Both the position numbers and the translations under genes were made by a program. DNA of 64,000 nt, taken from the NCBI RefSeq assembly GCF_002000025.1, contig NZ_MUZV01000009.1, positions 124,001 to 188,000 on the forward strand, in the 5' to 3' direction. Positions 53,081 to 63,532 of this stretch are shown here, one piece after another. Position 1 is the first letter of the stretch; the number at the start of each line of letters is the position of its first letter. Source of the DNA: Cognaticolwellia aestuarii (GTDB lineage Bacteria > Pseudomonadota > Gammaproteobacteria > Enterobacterales > Alteromonadaceae). Below the pieces are notes generated by a model. The model searched no databases, was not told the origin of the DNA, and was given only the letters and a program-made list of their open reading frames with translations.

Positions 53081-54422
53081 CGTTGCTGTCCTTTTCAGAA
53101 GATAAAATACCGACAGTGCGGTTTGATTTAATTAAATATTGTTTTGCAACACGTTGAATATCAGCAACGGTAACTTTGTTATACGCTTGTGGTGCAGAAA
53201 ATAGCTTATTGTAGTCACCAAAGTACAGCTCGTAAGAGCCTATAGTGTTAGCTTTACCATTAATGGTTGCCATAGTGCGATAAAAGTTAACCAGTTTGGT
53301 ATTTTTAACTTTTTCTAACTCTTTAGCGTTAACACCATTTTTAATAATGTTATTTACCTCTTTAACTACTGCCATTTTTAATGTTTCAGCACTAATATCT
53401 TTGGCGGCTACGGCATAAATGTAGAAAAGATTTGGGTCAATACTTTCAGGTAAATATGTAAACAAATCACTGGCAACTTGTTGCTCATCAATGAGTGATT
53501 TATACAAGCGTGAACTTTGTCCTGTGGCTAGGATATCGTTGAGAATATCTAAAGCGTAGTAATCTTCATGTTGAGTGTTTGGTACATGGTAAGCCATCAT
53601 GATGTTAGGAGTGGTTACAGATGCTTTGTGGACATAAACTGTGCGTTCACCTTTTTGCTCTGGTTCAACGGTATGTACATCTCTTGGGGCCGGTTGCGCA
53701 GGAATAGGCTCAAAGTACTTTTTGGCGAGTTGCTTTACTTGCTCGGTAGTTACGTCGCCGGCGATAACTACAACGGCGTTATTTGGCGCATAATAGGTAG
53801 CATGATATTTTTTTAAATCTTCTAATCGCCAATTTTCAATATCTGAAGCATGACCAATAACAGACCAACTATATGGGTGGGCTCTAAAAGCGGCACCTTT
53901 TACTTCTTGCCAAATGGCTCTAAAGTTTGAGTTTTCAAGCCCAGTAGTTCGCTCTGAAGACACCACTCCGCGCTCACTATTAACACTTTTTTCCTCAATG
54001 GCTAAATTAGCAATACGATCAGCTTCCAAGTCAAAAATAGTTTCTATTGCGTCGGTTGGAAACCAATTAGTATAAACCGTTAAGTTTTCACTGGTGTAAG
54101 CATTATTTGAACCACCGGCGGCTTCCATTGTGCGATCAAACATCTTCGGTCCATATTTTTTGGCACCGTTAAACATCATATGTTCAAAAAAGTGCGAAAG
54201 GCCAGTAATGCCTGGCACTTCATTTCGTGAGCCAACTTTCCAAAACAAGTACATATTGGCGTTGGGAATAGATTCATCTTCAAGTACGATGATTTTCATG
54301 CCATTACTGAGTGTGAACGTGTTGACGTCTTCAGCTTGGGTTATTGCGTAACTGGTGTTGGAAAAACATAGCAATAAAAGGGAAAGCCGAATAACTGTCG
54401 ACTTTAACTTGGTAAGGTTCAT
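53067..54422 (-). CDS. M16 family zinc peptidase, catalytic subunit
   Basis: A 451-residue exported protein with the inverted zinc motif His77-Phe-Phe-Glu80-His81 in GLSHFFEHMMFNG and downstream glutamate in VNSERGVVSSE near residue 155, as in pitrilysin/MPP-type enzymes. A signal peptide (residues 1-26, LLLLCFSNTSYA) sends it to the periplasm. Typical substrates are short peptides or presequences. It precedes and overlaps the inactive M16 subunit gene. Confidence 0.92.
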   Translation of the reverse strand: MNLTKLKSTVIRLSLLLLCFSNTSYAITQAEDVNTFTLSNGMKIIVLEDESIPNANMYLFWKVGSRNEVPGITGLSHFFEHMMFNGAKKYGPKMFDRTMEAAGGSNNAYTSENLTVYTNWFPTDAIETIFDLEADRIANLAIEEKSVNSERGVVSSERTTGLENSNFRAIWQEVKGAAFRAHPYSWSVIGHASDIENWRLEDLKKYHATYYAPNNAVVVIAGDVTTEQVKQLAKKYFEPIPAQPAPRDVHTVEPEQKGERTVYVHKASVTTPNIMMAYHVPNTQHEDYYALDILNDILATGQSSRLYKSLIDEQQVASDLFTYLPESIDPNLFYIYAVAAKDISAETLKMAVVKEVNNIIKNGVNAKELEKVKNTKLVNFYRTMATINGKANTIGSYELYFGDYNKLFSAPQAYNKVTVADIQRVAKQYLIKSNRTVGILSSEKDSNDADL

Positions 54423-54841
54423 AGGTTAACTCCAATTAGCCTATCGATAATTTAAGGTGTTAATATTATGTTAATTTACGGTAATTTACTAGCTGTGATT
54501 AAGCGATGTAAGGACTACTTTATAAATAATGGTTAGATTGATGAATAAGCAATCTTAAGGTGATTACGATGATATTTTAAGTGCTTTATTTGCTATTACA
54601 CTAGTCAAGTTAGTACTGTTTTATAGGCTTGGAGTCAGTTGCATTCTATTATTTAAAAATACTACCTAGTTACTGAGTAGCGCTAAAGGTTAATGTGCAA
54701 TGGTAGGTCTGCTGTATCGGCTTTATTGAGACAATATAACCTTGAGGGAATATAACCTTGAAGAAATATAATCGCTCGACAATATAGTCATGTGCATATT
54801 ATCGAGCGATACAGGTATAACTTGGCTATGCCTAAGCTTGC
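54423..54841. other. 419-bp intergenic region with 16-bp periodic repeats and a hairpin
   Basis: No gene. Four consecutive 16-bp steps each begin AATATA (54733, 54749, 54765, 54781), the first two nearly identical (AATATAACCTTGAGGG and AATATAACCTTGAAGA). Overlapping them, ATCGCTCGA (54771-54779) pairs with TCGAGCGAT (54802-54810). The remainder holds the promoter of the M16 genes. Confidence 0.7.
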
Positions 54842-56497
54842 TTAGTTTAACCCCAGTACTTTTTTACCTTGTTTAAAAGTAATATCAACAGGGATATTTG
54901 CTTTTTCTAAACTGGCTAAATCTTCAGCTAAACTGCTGTTAATCACACCACTTTTTGCAACAAGTTGCTCGACGCCATCGTAATCGCCATTGCCTTGTAA
55001 AGTTAAAATCAACTCTGATAATGAGTCAATCGAAGCAGTCATTTTTGCGACATTAACTTTATAAAGCCCTTGCTCATTTCGCGTGAAAGCGCCTTGCTCA
55101 GCAAAGTAGTTAAAGCGGACCATGTTCGCTTTACCATGTGCAGAGCTAGCACCAAAACGTACCGAGCGGAATATACCGGCTAAGAATGTTGTGTAGTAGT
55201 CTTCTAATGCACCTTCAGTGATAACATTTTTTGCTAATAGTTGGCGTATCATGTACAAGCCAAGAATATCAGCTTTGCCTTCTTCTAAAGCTGAAGCATG
55301 CTCTTTTAATGACTGGCGTACTGTGCCTTTGCCATTAATGGTATTTTTAATACCTAAACCATGAGCAACTTCATGGAACATAGTGTTAGCGAAGAATGCC
55401 GTGAAGGTTACATTCTTGCGTTGTTCAGGCACAATTAATGTTTCAGAAATCGGTGTCATGATGGCATCGAATTTTGCACGCATCGCATTTTTTAACTGTA
55501 AACGACGAGTACCTTTTTCTAACTGCACCTGTTCGTCATTCGGTAAGTTAATGGCGATTGTTTTACCGCCGGCATTTGCATGACCGGCATAGTAAATAAC
55601 ATCGTAAGCATTTAAGTCAGCGTCAGAGCCTGGCACTTCTGTTTTGTATTTGTTACTTACCGGTAAGCCACGTTGTAATTCAGGTAAAAACTCGGCATAT
55701 TTAGCAAGTTTTTCACTCCATGACATATCTTTGATCAGCACGTAAGATTCAAACGCGGCACGATAACCAAAGAGTTGATCTTCATAGGTTTCAATAGGGC
55801 CAATGACAATATCAATTGGGTTGTTCTTCATGTCCATCCAAGCAAAGTCAGATGCTTGGAAGTCATCGTTACGTAATGCTTTTGCACGCATGTTTAGATA
55901 ATTTGCAAATTCTTTATCGTCGGCCAAGGTTGATGCTTTTTCTAAAATTACCGCGATACGATTAATTTCATCGCTATAAGCTTCTGAAAAGGCAATGCTG
56001 CTCAATTCACCATTGTTGGTTCTCAATACAAGTGAGTACAAGCCATTTTTGTCATTAAAGGTGGCTTGTTCAAATTCTGCTTTAGTCATATCTGCAGGAT
56101 AAAACTGTGCGCCATGACTTTTTGCTGGTGTGTTTGTTAAAAACGCTTTATCGCCATTTAATCGATCCCACGGACCATAGTTAATACGAGCAAACTCTCG
56201 TACTTTTTCATCACTAATTGAGGCTAAAAAGCTCTTTTTATCTTGACCAAATGCTTGCTGCCAAAACAAGCCATCGATAATATCTGATGCTTCGATAAGT
56301 AATGACAACATTTGCTTTTGGTTCGCTGATAGGTGCGATAAGTCAGCATTTAAAGTTACGGTTTTATAGATATCTAAGCGGTCTTGATATTCAGGTAATA
56401 AATTGACGCTTGTTGGTGTTGTTGCTTCGTTTTGGTCTCCACAAGCGGTTAATGTACCAGCAATGAGAAGTAGGGAAGCGATTTTTGAAAGTTTCAT
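54842..56497 (-). CDS. M49-like (dipeptidyl-peptidase III family) zinc peptidase lipoprotein
   Basis: A 551-residue protein with a lipoprotein signal (MKLSKIASLLLIAGTLTAC, Cys19). The zinc motif His375-Glu-Val-Ala-His379-Gly and, 25 residues on, Glu405-Glu-Gly-Lys-Ala-Asp410 correspond to the paired motifs of dipeptidyl-peptidase III, but the first motif is HEXXH rather than the six-residue HEXXGH of classical M49. Overall length and motif spacing support a DPP III-family relative. It probably trims short peptides in the periplasm. Monocistronic. Confidence 0.82.
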   Translation of the reverse strand: MKLSKIASLLLIAGTLTACGDQNEATTPTSVNLLPEYQDRLDIYKTVTLNADLSHLSANQKQMLSLLIEASDIIDGLFWQQAFGQDKKSFLASISDEKVREFARINYGPWDRLNGDKAFLTNTPAKSHGAQFYPADMTKAEFEQATFNDKNGLYSLVLRTNNGELSSIAFSEAYSDEINRIAVILEKASTLADDKEFANYLNMRAKALRNDDFQASDFAWMDMKNNPIDIVIGPIETYEDQLFGYRAAFESYVLIKDMSWSEKLAKYAEFLPELQRGLPVSNKYKTEVPGSDADLNAYDVIYYAGHANAGGKTIAINLPNDEQVQLEKGTRRLQLKNAMRAKFDAIMTPISETLIVPEQRKNVTFTAFFANTMFHEVAHGLGIKNTINGKGTVRQSLKEHASALEEGKADILGLYMIRQLLAKNVITEGALEDYYTTFLAGIFRSVRFGASSAHGKANMVRFNYFAEQGAFTRNEQGLYKVNVAKMTASIDSLSELILTLQGNGDYDGVEQLVAKSGVINSSLAEDLASLEKANIPVDITFKQGKKVLGLN

Positions 56498-56597
56498 GCA
56501 AAGTCTCTATTAATAAATACCGGCTAGAGACTAACAAAATCACTGATAAGCGCAAGGCTTGAAATGAATAAAGCTAATTTACAGTGATTTTTACCTA

Positions 56598-56626
56598 TAA
56601 AAAAACCGGCCTAAGCCGGTTTTTTA
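56598..56626. terminator. Bidirectional terminator downstream of rpsT
   Basis: AAAAAACCGGC / GCCGGTTTTTT arms with loop CTAA, ending the rpsT transcript. Confidence 0.93.
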
Positions 56627-56640
56627 ATTCTTTACAAAAA

Positions 56641-56901
56641 TTAAAGCGCTTTAATAGCAGCGTTTAAACGACTCTTACTACGAGCTGCTTTATTTTTGTG
56701 AATAAGACCTTTGCTTGCATAACGATCTAAGATCGGTGCAGCAGCAGCAAATTCTGTAGATGCTTTTTCTTTGTCACCGGCTTCGATAGCAGAAATTACT
56801 TTTTTAAGTAAAGTACGCATCATTGAGCGACGGCTTGCATTGTGTTGACGGCGCTTTTCAGATTGTAATGCGCGCTTCTTAGCAGACTTTGAGTTAGCCA
56901 A
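56641..56901 (-). CDS. rpsT: 30S ribosomal protein S20
   Basis: An 86-residue basic protein ([31 protein letters not shown]...) with the S20 pattern throughout, including [30 protein letters not shown]. It binds 16S rRNA early in 30S assembly. Transcribed alone from its own promoter, with a terminator after it. Divergent from murJ, the usual gammaproteobacterial arrangement. Confidence 0.98.
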   Translation of the reverse strand: MANSKSAKKRALQSEKRRQHNASRRSMMRTLLKKVISAIEAGDKEKASTEFAAAAPILDRYASKGLIHKNKAARSKSRLNAAIKAL

Positions 56902-57320
56902 GGTGAACTCCTAAAATTGAATAAATATTGCCTAAATTTAAGGCGACGAAATATGCCTGTTTTTAACTGGTTTGTCAAACAATTTACAGCTTTAATTTGA
57001 CCGTTCGGATTATTACCCGTTTGTATAAATAAAACCAATGGATGCATTCTAAAGTTTTTAGTCAAAAGTTGAAAGGGTTGTTGTACTTTGATTGTATTAA
57101 TTTTCGATATATTTCATCTTTAATAGTGCTTTTTGCCCGATATTTCAGTTTAAAGCGTTATTGCTCAAGCTATCTGCTCACTAAGTGAACAGAGTTCTTT
57201 GTGCAATTAAAATACTTGTTTATCAATTTATAAAAGCCGCATAATACTCCCCTGAGCGGTTTATTATTGTTAATGTACTTTGTTCAGTATAAAAATATTG
57301 GTGAAATAGGATTAAATCGT
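56902..57320. other. 419-bp divergent region between rpsT and murJ
   Basis: Contains the rpsT promoter (separate entry). On the murJ side I see no strong promoter, no gene and no long repeat; an ATG at 57273 in the murJ frame is considered under murJ. Confidence 0.7.
56950..56978 (-). promoter_or_regulatory. Promoter of rpsT
   Basis: On the minus strand TTGACA (56973-56978), 17-bp spacer, CATATT (56950-56955), about 50 bp before the start codon. A strong sigma-70-like promoter. Confidence 0.75.
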
Positions 57321-58901
57321 TTGAGTAAAAAATTAATTAAGTCAGGGATTATTGTCAGTGTAATGACATTAGTATCGCGTATTCTTGGCTTAGTACGAGA
57401 TGTAGTTATAGCGAACTTTATGGGCGCTGGCGCGTCAGCTGATGTTTTCTTTTTTGCCAATAAAATTCCCAACTTTCTACGCCGGCTGTTTGCCGAAGGA
57501 GCTTTTGCACAGGCTTTTGTACCAGTATTAAGTGAATATCATACCCTTGATGAGCAAAATAAGACGAATGAAACACGTAAGTTAATTGCCCAAGTATCAG
57601 GTACGCTTGGTGTTGTTATCACACTCGTGACTTTGTTTGGCATGATAGCATCGCCAGTGTTTGTTGCATTATTTGGCTTTGGCTGGTTCTTAGACTGGTT
57701 AAACGATGGGCCTGCCAGTGAGAAGTTTGACCTTGCGAGTACCTTATTAAAAATAACCTTTCCTTATCTTTGGTTTGTCAGTATTACGGCTTTATCGGGT
57801 GCCATACTCAATACCTATGGTCGCTTTGCTGTTTCAGCATTCACCCCCGTTTTATTAAATGTTGGCGTTATAGCTTGTGCTATTTATTTAGCGCCGGTTA
57901 TGGATAACCCTGCTTTTGGCCTTGCTTGGGGGGTATTTTTAGGAGGCTTTCTACAGTTTGCTTTTCAATTGCCATTTTTATATCGAGCAGGGGCTTTAAT
58001 TAAGCCAAAATGGGCCTGGCATGCACCAGGTGTTGTCAAAATACGTAAATTGATTATCCCAGCGCTTTTTGGTGTATCAGTCACGCAAATTAATTTATTA
58101 CTTGATACTATTATTGCCAGTATGTTGATTACGGGCTCTATCAGTTGGCTATATTATGCTGACCGATTACTTGAATTTCCACTCGGTTTATTTGGTATTG
58201 GAATTGCTACCGTTATCCTACCAAGCTTAGCAAAACTGCATACTAAAAAAGATACTCAAGAGTTCAGTGATACAATAGATTGGGGCTTGAGAGTTGTTTC
58301 ATTATTTGGCTGGCCCGCCTTAGCTGGTTTGATGGTGTTAGCGCAACCTATTATTATGGTGCTGTTTATGCGAGGGGAATTTACTCAGCATGAAGTATTA
58401 CAAGTATCTTATGCGTTATTTGCTTATCTTTCCGGCTTGCTTAGTTTCATGTTTATTAAAGTGTTAGCTCCTGGCTATTATGCCCGCCAAGATACAAAAA
58501 CACCGGTTAAAATAGCCATTAAAGCTATGGTAGCTAATATGGCCTTTAATATAATGTTAGCGCCTTTTTTTGGTTATGTTGGTTTAGCTATTGCAACGAC
58601 GCTATCAGCAACGTTAAATGCCATGATGTTATATCATGGCTTAAAGTCAGCTAATGTGTTTCAGTTATCGCGTAAAACTTGGTGGTTTATTATTCGCTTG
58701 ATTTGTGCTGCCACGGTAATGGCTGTGATAGTTTATTACCTATCGCCAACATTTAATGTTTGGCTTGCTTTGAGTTTTGTTGAACAGGTAACGCAACTTT
58801 TGATCTGTATTGTTTGTGGCATTTCAAGTTATTTAGTTTGTTTATTATTGCTCGGTATTCGACTTTCAGATATAAAAGTCGCTGGAAAACCTTCAAATTA
58901 A
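57321..58901 (+). CDS. murJ: Lipid II flippase MurJ
   Basis: A membrane protein of the MVF/MurJ family with about 14 helices that flips lipid II for peptidoglycan synthesis. The start is chosen as TTG at 57321, where the sequence becomes MSKKLIKSGIIVSVMTLVSR, matching MurJ N-termini, with AGGA 9 bases upstream; the upstream ATG at 57273 has no ribosome site and its extra residues are not family-like. Residues GASADVFFFANKIPNFLRRL and GAFAQAFVP are hallmark segments. Length 526 versus 511 in E. coli. Confidence 0.93.
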   Translation: MSKKLIKSGIIVSVMTLVSRILGLVRDVVIANFMGAGASADVFFFANKIPNFLRRLFAEGAFAQAFVPVLSEYHTLDEQNKTNETRKLIAQVSGTLGVVITLVTLFGMIASPVFVALFGFGWFLDWLNDGPASEKFDLASTLLKITFPYLWFVSITALSGAILNTYGRFAVSAFTPVLLNVGVIACAIYLAPVMDNPAFGLAWGVFLGGFLQFAFQLPFLYRAGALIKPKWAWHAPGVVKIRKLIIPALFGVSVTQINLLLDTIIASMLITGSISWLYYADRLLEFPLGLFGIGIATVILPSLAKLHTKKDTQEFSDTIDWGLRVVSLFGWPALAGLMVLAQPIIMVLFMRGEFTQHEVLQVSYALFAYLSGLLSFMFIKVLAPGYYARQDTKTPVKIAIKAMVANMAFNIMLAPFFGYVGLAIATTLSATLNAMMLYHGLKSANVFQLSRKTWWFIIRLICAATVMAVIVYYLSPTFNVWLALSFVEQVTQLLICIVCGISSYLVCLLLLGIRLSDIKVAGKPSN

Positions 58902-59036
58902 TGTCGAATTTATCGCAAAAATAACTACGGCTAAGGGCTGATTCTTATTGCTGAGTGATATATAATTCATCAGTTTTTATTCTTTTATGATTTAGCTAAT
59001 GGTAAATATCTATTGGCAGTAAGGTTTTTTAATTAA

Positions 59037-59978
59037 ATGCAATTAACACGCGGCATTCATAACATGCGGATTAACGTCGATGAAAATCGTCAAGGCTGTG
59101 TGTTAACAATTGGCAATTTTGATGGCGTTCATTTGGGGCATCAACAAGTTATTTTAGCCTTGGTTAAAAAAGCACGAGAGCTTAATTGTGAAGCAGCCGT
59201 GTTAGTGTTTGAGCCACAGCCACAAGAATTATTTTCCCCTGAAACTGCACCAGCAAGGTTATGCCGATTACGTGATAAGTATGCGTTATTAAAAAATCTT
59301 GGCGTGGATAGATTAATTTGTATCAATTTTAATAAAAAATTTGCTAGTCTAAACGCCGAAATTTTTATTAAAGACCTATTAGTAAAACGTTTAGCAATAA
59401 AGCATTTAATTGTTGGTGATGATTTTCGTTTTGGTAAAAACCGTCAAGGTAATTTTTCCATGTTAGAAGCGGCGGGGCAGCAATTTGGCTTCTCAGTCAC
59501 TGATACCGCAAGTCATAAGCTAGCAGGCTGTCGGGTTAGTAGTACCGCAATTAGGCAATTATTAGAAAAAGACGATTTGAGTGCAGCTGAGAGCATGCTC
59601 GGACGTCCTTATTCTATTATTGGTAAAGTATTTCATGGTGATAAACGTGGCCGTGAAATGGGTTTTCCTACTGCTAATGTAAGATTAAAGCGCCGAGTTT
59701 CTCCTGTTTCAGGAGTGTATGCGGTGCAGGTAAAAAGTCAGTTTGGTCAACACTTTGGTGTTGCTAATATTGGTTCAAGACCAACAGTTGCCGGAATTAG
59801 GCAGCAGTTAGAAGTACATATTTTTGATTTTGATAACAATTTGTATGGTGCAGTCATTGAGGTAGTTATGTTGAAAAAACTCCGCAGTGAACAGAGGTTT
59901 AGCTCGCTAACTGACCTTATAAAGCAAATTGCTATAGATACAGAACAGGCCCGCACTTTTGTGCAGAACTTAGCTTAA
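59037..59978 (+). CDS. ribF: Bifunctional riboflavin kinase / FAD synthetase RibF
   Basis: A 313-residue enzyme. The N-terminal adenylyltransferase domain begins MQLTRGIHNM and holds TIGNFDGVHLGHQQVI (nucleotidyltransferase HxGH site at about 33-36); VSSTAIRQLL near 162 is the second motif. The C-terminal kinase domain contains HGDKRGREMGFPTANV near 200. It makes FMN and FAD from riboflavin. It lies between murJ and ileS, 74 bp before ileS, the usual order. Confidence 0.96.
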   Translation: MQLTRGIHNMRINVDENRQGCVLTIGNFDGVHLGHQQVILALVKKARELNCEAAVLVFEPQPQELFSPETAPARLCRLRDKYALLKNLGVDRLICINFNKKFASLNAEIFIKDLLVKRLAIKHLIVGDDFRFGKNRQGNFSMLEAAGQQFGFSVTDTASHKLAGCRVSSTAIRQLLEKDDLSAAESMLGRPYSIIGKVFHGDKRGREMGFPTANVRLKRRVSPVSGVYAVQVKSQFGQHFGVANIGSRPTVAGIRQQLEVHIFDFDNNLYGAVIEVVMLKKLRSEQRFSSLTDLIKQIAIDTEQARTFVQNLA

Positions 59979-60052
59979 TTTAATTCGGTTAAGAAAACAC
60001 AACATAACACTAAATAGAATATTAGTGACTACGACAACGGATATTAATTTTA

Positions 60053-62890
60053 ATGAGTGATTACAAACAAACCCTAAATTTGCCTGCAACTTCTTTTGCG
60101 ATGAAAGGAAATATGGCAAATCGTGAACCGAACATGCTAAAAGAGTGGGCTGAAAAAGATTTATACGGTCAAATTCGTGCCGCAAAAAAAGGTAAGAAAT
60201 CATTCATTTTGCATGATGGCCCTCCGTATGCAAATGGTAATATTCATATTGGTCATGCGGTTAACAAAATTCTTAAAGATATTATTGTTAAATCAAAAAC
60301 CCTATCAGACTTCAATGCGCCGTACGTACCAGGTTGGGATTGTCACGGTTTACCGATTGAGTTAATGGTAGAGAAGAAAGTAGGCAAGCCAGGTAATAAA
60401 GTGTCAGCGAGTGTATTTCGTGAAAAATGTCGCGAATATGCAGCAAAACAAGTAGATGGTCAACGTGATGACTTTAAACGTTTAGGTGTTTTTGCTGATT
60501 GGGACAAGCCTTATCGTACGATGGACTTTGATACGGAAGCCAATATCATTCGCTCATTAGGTAAAATTGCTGAAAACGGCCATTTGCATCAAGGCTTTAA
60601 ACCTGTGCATTGGTGTACAGATTGTGGTTCATCTTTAGCAGAAGCTGAGGTTGAATATAAAGATAAGCAGTCACCTGCTATCGATGTGAAATTTACGGTT
60701 GTCGAGCAAAGTGTTGCTGATAAATTTGACCACCCTGAAAATCATCAAGGTGAAGGTAATATGTCTGTTATTATCTGGACGACAACACCTTGGACCTTAC
60801 CTGCTAACCGCGCAGTATCAATGCATGCCGATGTTGAATACACGTTAGTTCAGTGCGAAACAGAGCAAGGTAAAGAGCGTTTAATTATTGCCTCTGATCT
60901 TGTTACGTCTTGCATGGATCGTTTTGGTATTGATAAGTACCATGCATTAGGCTTTTGTAAGGGTAGTGCATTAGAACTTGTGCAACTTAAGCATCCGTTT
61001 TATGACTTTACTGTGCCGGTTATCCTTGGTGAACATGTCACTACCGATTCAGGTACTGGTTGTGTGCATACTGCGCCAGGGCATGGTGTAGAAGATTTTG
61101 AAGTGGGTAAACTTTACAACTTAGAAGTGGCTAACCCTGTAGGTGCAAACGGTGTTTACTTAGATGACACTGAGCTATTTGCTGGTCAACATGTTTTTAA
61201 AGCCAATGCTAATGTCGTTGAAGTGCTAAAAGAGCATGGCACGCTTATGCATCATCATGCGTTAGAGCATTCTTACCCACATTGCTGGCGTCATAAAACA
61301 CCTTTAATTTTCCGTGCTACGCCGCAGTGGTTTATCAGCATGGATAATAAAGGTTTACGTGCTGATTCATTAAAAGAGATTGAAAAAACACAATGGATCC
61401 CTGATTGGGGCCAACGTCGTATTGAATCTATGGTTGAAGGCCGTCCTGATTGGTGTATATCACGTCAACGTACGTGGGGTGTACCTATGGCGCTGTTCAT
61501 TCATCAAGACACAGGTGCATTGCATCCTAAAAGCATTGAATTAATCGAAACAGTAGCACAGCGTGTTGAAGAAAAAGGCATTCAAGCCTGGTTTGATTTA
61601 GATGCTGCAGAACTCATTGGTGATGACGCAAAAGAATACGTTAAAGTACCTGATACGTTAGATGTGTGGTTTGATTCTGGCACAACACATTATTCAGTCG
61701 TTAACGCTCGTGAAGAGTTTGACGGTATCGCTGATTTATATCTTGAAGGCTCTGATCAACATCGTGGTTGGTTTATGTCATCAATGATTTCTTCAGTAGC
61801 AATGAATGGTAAGGCGCCATATAAACAAGTACTAACCCATGGTTTTGTTGTTGACGCTAAAGGTCACAAAATGTCTAAGTCATTGGGTAATGTTATTACG
61901 CCAAAAGAAATTACTAATACCCTAGGTGCTGACATTTTACGTTTATGGACGGCGTCGGTTAACTATACGCAAGAGATTACCGCTGGTGATGAAATATTTA
62001 AACGCCAAGCAGATGCGTACCGTCGTATTCGTAATACCTCGCGCTTTTTGTTATCTAATTTGAATGGCTTTGATCCTAAAACAGATTCTATTGCTTTTGA
62101 TGACATGGTGGCACTTGATCGCTGGGCTGTTGATAAAGCAGCACAATTACAGACTGAAATTATAGCGGCCTATGACGAGTACGAGTTTCATGTTGTTGTG
62201 CACAAACTCATGAACTTTTGTACCACAGAGCTAGGTGGTTTTTACTTAGATATTATTAAAGACCGTCAATATACGGCGAAAGAAGACAGTGTCGCTCGTC
62301 GTTCATGTCAAACAGCAATGTATTTAATTGCAGAAGCAATGACACGTTGGATGGCGCCAATTTTATCATTTACTGCACAAGAAATTTGGCAAGCATTACC
62401 AACGGCATCTGATACAACACGTGAAGAGTTTGTTTTTACCGGTGTTTGGTTTGATGGTTTACCAAAAACATCAACAACGAGTAGTTTAAATAATGCTTAT
62501 TGGAGTGATATTTTACTTGTTCGTGCAGAAGTAAACAAAGCCTTAGAAAATGCCCGTAAAGAAAAACAAGTTGGTAAAGCGCTTGAGGCAGCGGTTACAT
62601 TGTATGCCACCGCTGAGTTGGCTGAAAAACTGCAGCAACTTGGTGAAGAACTTCGATTTGTCTTGATTACTTCTAAAGCGAGCGTGGAAATCGTAACAAG
62701 TGCACCAGCAGATACATTAGCAACTGAAATTGACGGATTGTGGCTAACGGTTTCGCCGGCTGAAGGTGCTAAGTGTGATCGTTGTTGGCATGTTACTGAA
62801 GATATTGGTCAAGATGAAAAGCACCCTGAACTTTGTGGACGCTGTATTACTAACGTTGAAGCCTCAGGTGAAGTTCGCCAGTTTGCTTAA
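60053..62890 (+). CDS. ileS: Isoleucyl-tRNA synthetase
   Basis: A 945-residue class I synthetase. HIGH motif at His65-Ile-Gly-His68, KMSKS at 606-610, the editing domain between them, and a C-terminal zinc site with Cys908, Cys911, Cys928 and Cys931 (CDRCWH...CGRC). Length matches E. coli IleRS (938). It is followed by a terminator-like hairpin before lspA, in the conserved ribF-ileS-lspA-fkpB order. Confidence 0.98.
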   Translation: MSDYKQTLNLPATSFAMKGNMANREPNMLKEWAEKDLYGQIRAAKKGKKSFILHDGPPYANGNIHIGHAVNKILKDIIVKSKTLSDFNAPYVPGWDCHGLPIELMVEKKVGKPGNKVSASVFREKCREYAAKQVDGQRDDFKRLGVFADWDKPYRTMDFDTEANIIRSLGKIAENGHLHQGFKPVHWCTDCGSSLAEAEVEYKDKQSPAIDVKFTVVEQSVADKFDHPENHQGEGNMSVIIWTTTPWTLPANRAVSMHADVEYTLVQCETEQGKERLIIASDLVTSCMDRFGIDKYHALGFCKGSALELVQLKHPFYDFTVPVILGEHVTTDSGTGCVHTAPGHGVEDFEVGKLYNLEVANPVGANGVYLDDTELFAGQHVFKANANVVEVLKEHGTLMHHHALEHSYPHCWRHKTPLIFRATPQWFISMDNKGLRADSLKEIEKTQWIPDWGQRRIESMVEGRPDWCISRQRTWGVPMALFIHQDTGALHPKSIELIETVAQRVEEKGIQAWFDLDAAELIGDDAKEYVKVPDTLDVWFDSGTTHYSVVNAREEFDGIADLYLEGSDQHRGWFMSSMISSVAMNGKAPYKQVLTHGFVVDAKGHKMSKSLGNVITPKEITNTLGADILRLWTASVNYTQEITAGDEIFKRQADAYRRIRNTSRFLLSNLNGFDPKTDSIAFDDMVALDRWAVDKAAQLQTEIIAAYDEYEFHVVVHKLMNFCTTELGGFYLDIIKDRQYTAKEDSVARRSCQTAMYLIAEAMTRWMAPILSFTAQEIWQALPTASDTTREEFVFTGVWFDGLPKTSTTSSLNNAYWSDILLVRAEVNKALENARKEKQVGKALEAAVTLYATAELAEKLQQLGEELRFVLITSKASVEIVTSAPADTLATEIDGLWLTVSPAEGAKCDRCWHVTEDIGQDEKHPELCGRCITNVEASGEVRQFA

Positions 62891-62921
62891 TATTTTAGTA
62901 ACCTTTTGAGTGATAATTTTA

Positions 62922-62957
62922 AAGCGTGCAGCACTTTACTCAAGTCTGCACGTTTTT
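62922..62957 (+). terminator. Terminator-like hairpin between ileS and lspA
   Basis: CGTGCAG / CTGCACG stem with a 14-base loop and following T run. It may reduce rather than block read-through into lspA, since these genes are generally cotranscribed. Confidence 0.6.
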
Positions 62958-63007
62958 CTCATTTTGAATCGTGTACTTTGGCTCAGTAGCGTATAAGAGA
63001 ATTATTT

Positions 63008-63520
63008 ATGAAAAATTTATTTACCCAAACCGGTTTACGCTGGTTATGGTTAACGCTGATTTGTTTAATTGCAGATCAAGCGACTAAGCAGTTAATTGTA
63101 AGTCAAATGGACTTATATCAATCGATTGAGGTTTTGCCTTTTTTTAACTTAACCTATGTACATAATTTAGGTGCGGCCTTTAGTTTTTTAGCTGATCAAG
63201 GTGGCTGGCAACGTTGGTTTTTCACTGCAATAGCCGCTATCGCCAGTATTATTTTTATTGTTTGGCTCGCCAAAACGCCGAAGCAGCAAGCTTTGCTTTC
63301 AGTTGCGTTTGCGTTGATGTTAAGTGGCGCTGTCGGCAATTTAATTGATCGTGTGCTATTTGGTTACGTTATCGATTTTTTAGATTTTTATGGTTTTGGT
63401 TATCATTTTCCGGCCTTTAATATTGCTGATTCAATGATATTCATTGGTGCAGCATTAATGATTTTCGATTCATTTAAAAATGGTGAAGCGAATAAAAAAA
63501 CACAAAGTGTTAATTCTTAA
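63008..63520 (+). CDS. lspA: Signal peptidase II (prolipoprotein)
   Basis: A 170-residue inner membrane aspartyl protease with four helices. The catalytic pair is Asp123 in GYVIDFLDF and Asp141 in NIADSMIF, and NLTYVHNLGAAFSFL (about 47-61) is the other conserved block. It removes signal peptides of prolipoproteins after diacylglyceryl transfer, supplying the LolCDE pathway also found in this window. It is 12 bp before fkpB. Confidence 0.97.
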   Translation: MKNLFTQTGLRWLWLTLICLIADQATKQLIVSQMDLYQSIEVLPFFNLTYVHNLGAAFSFLADQGGWQRWFFTAIAAIASIIFIVWLAKTPKQQALLSVAFALMLSGAVGNLIDRVLFGYVIDFLDFYGFGYHFPAFNIADSMIFIGAALMIFDSFKNGEANKKTQSVNS

Positions 63521-63532
63521 AGAGAAAATTTT

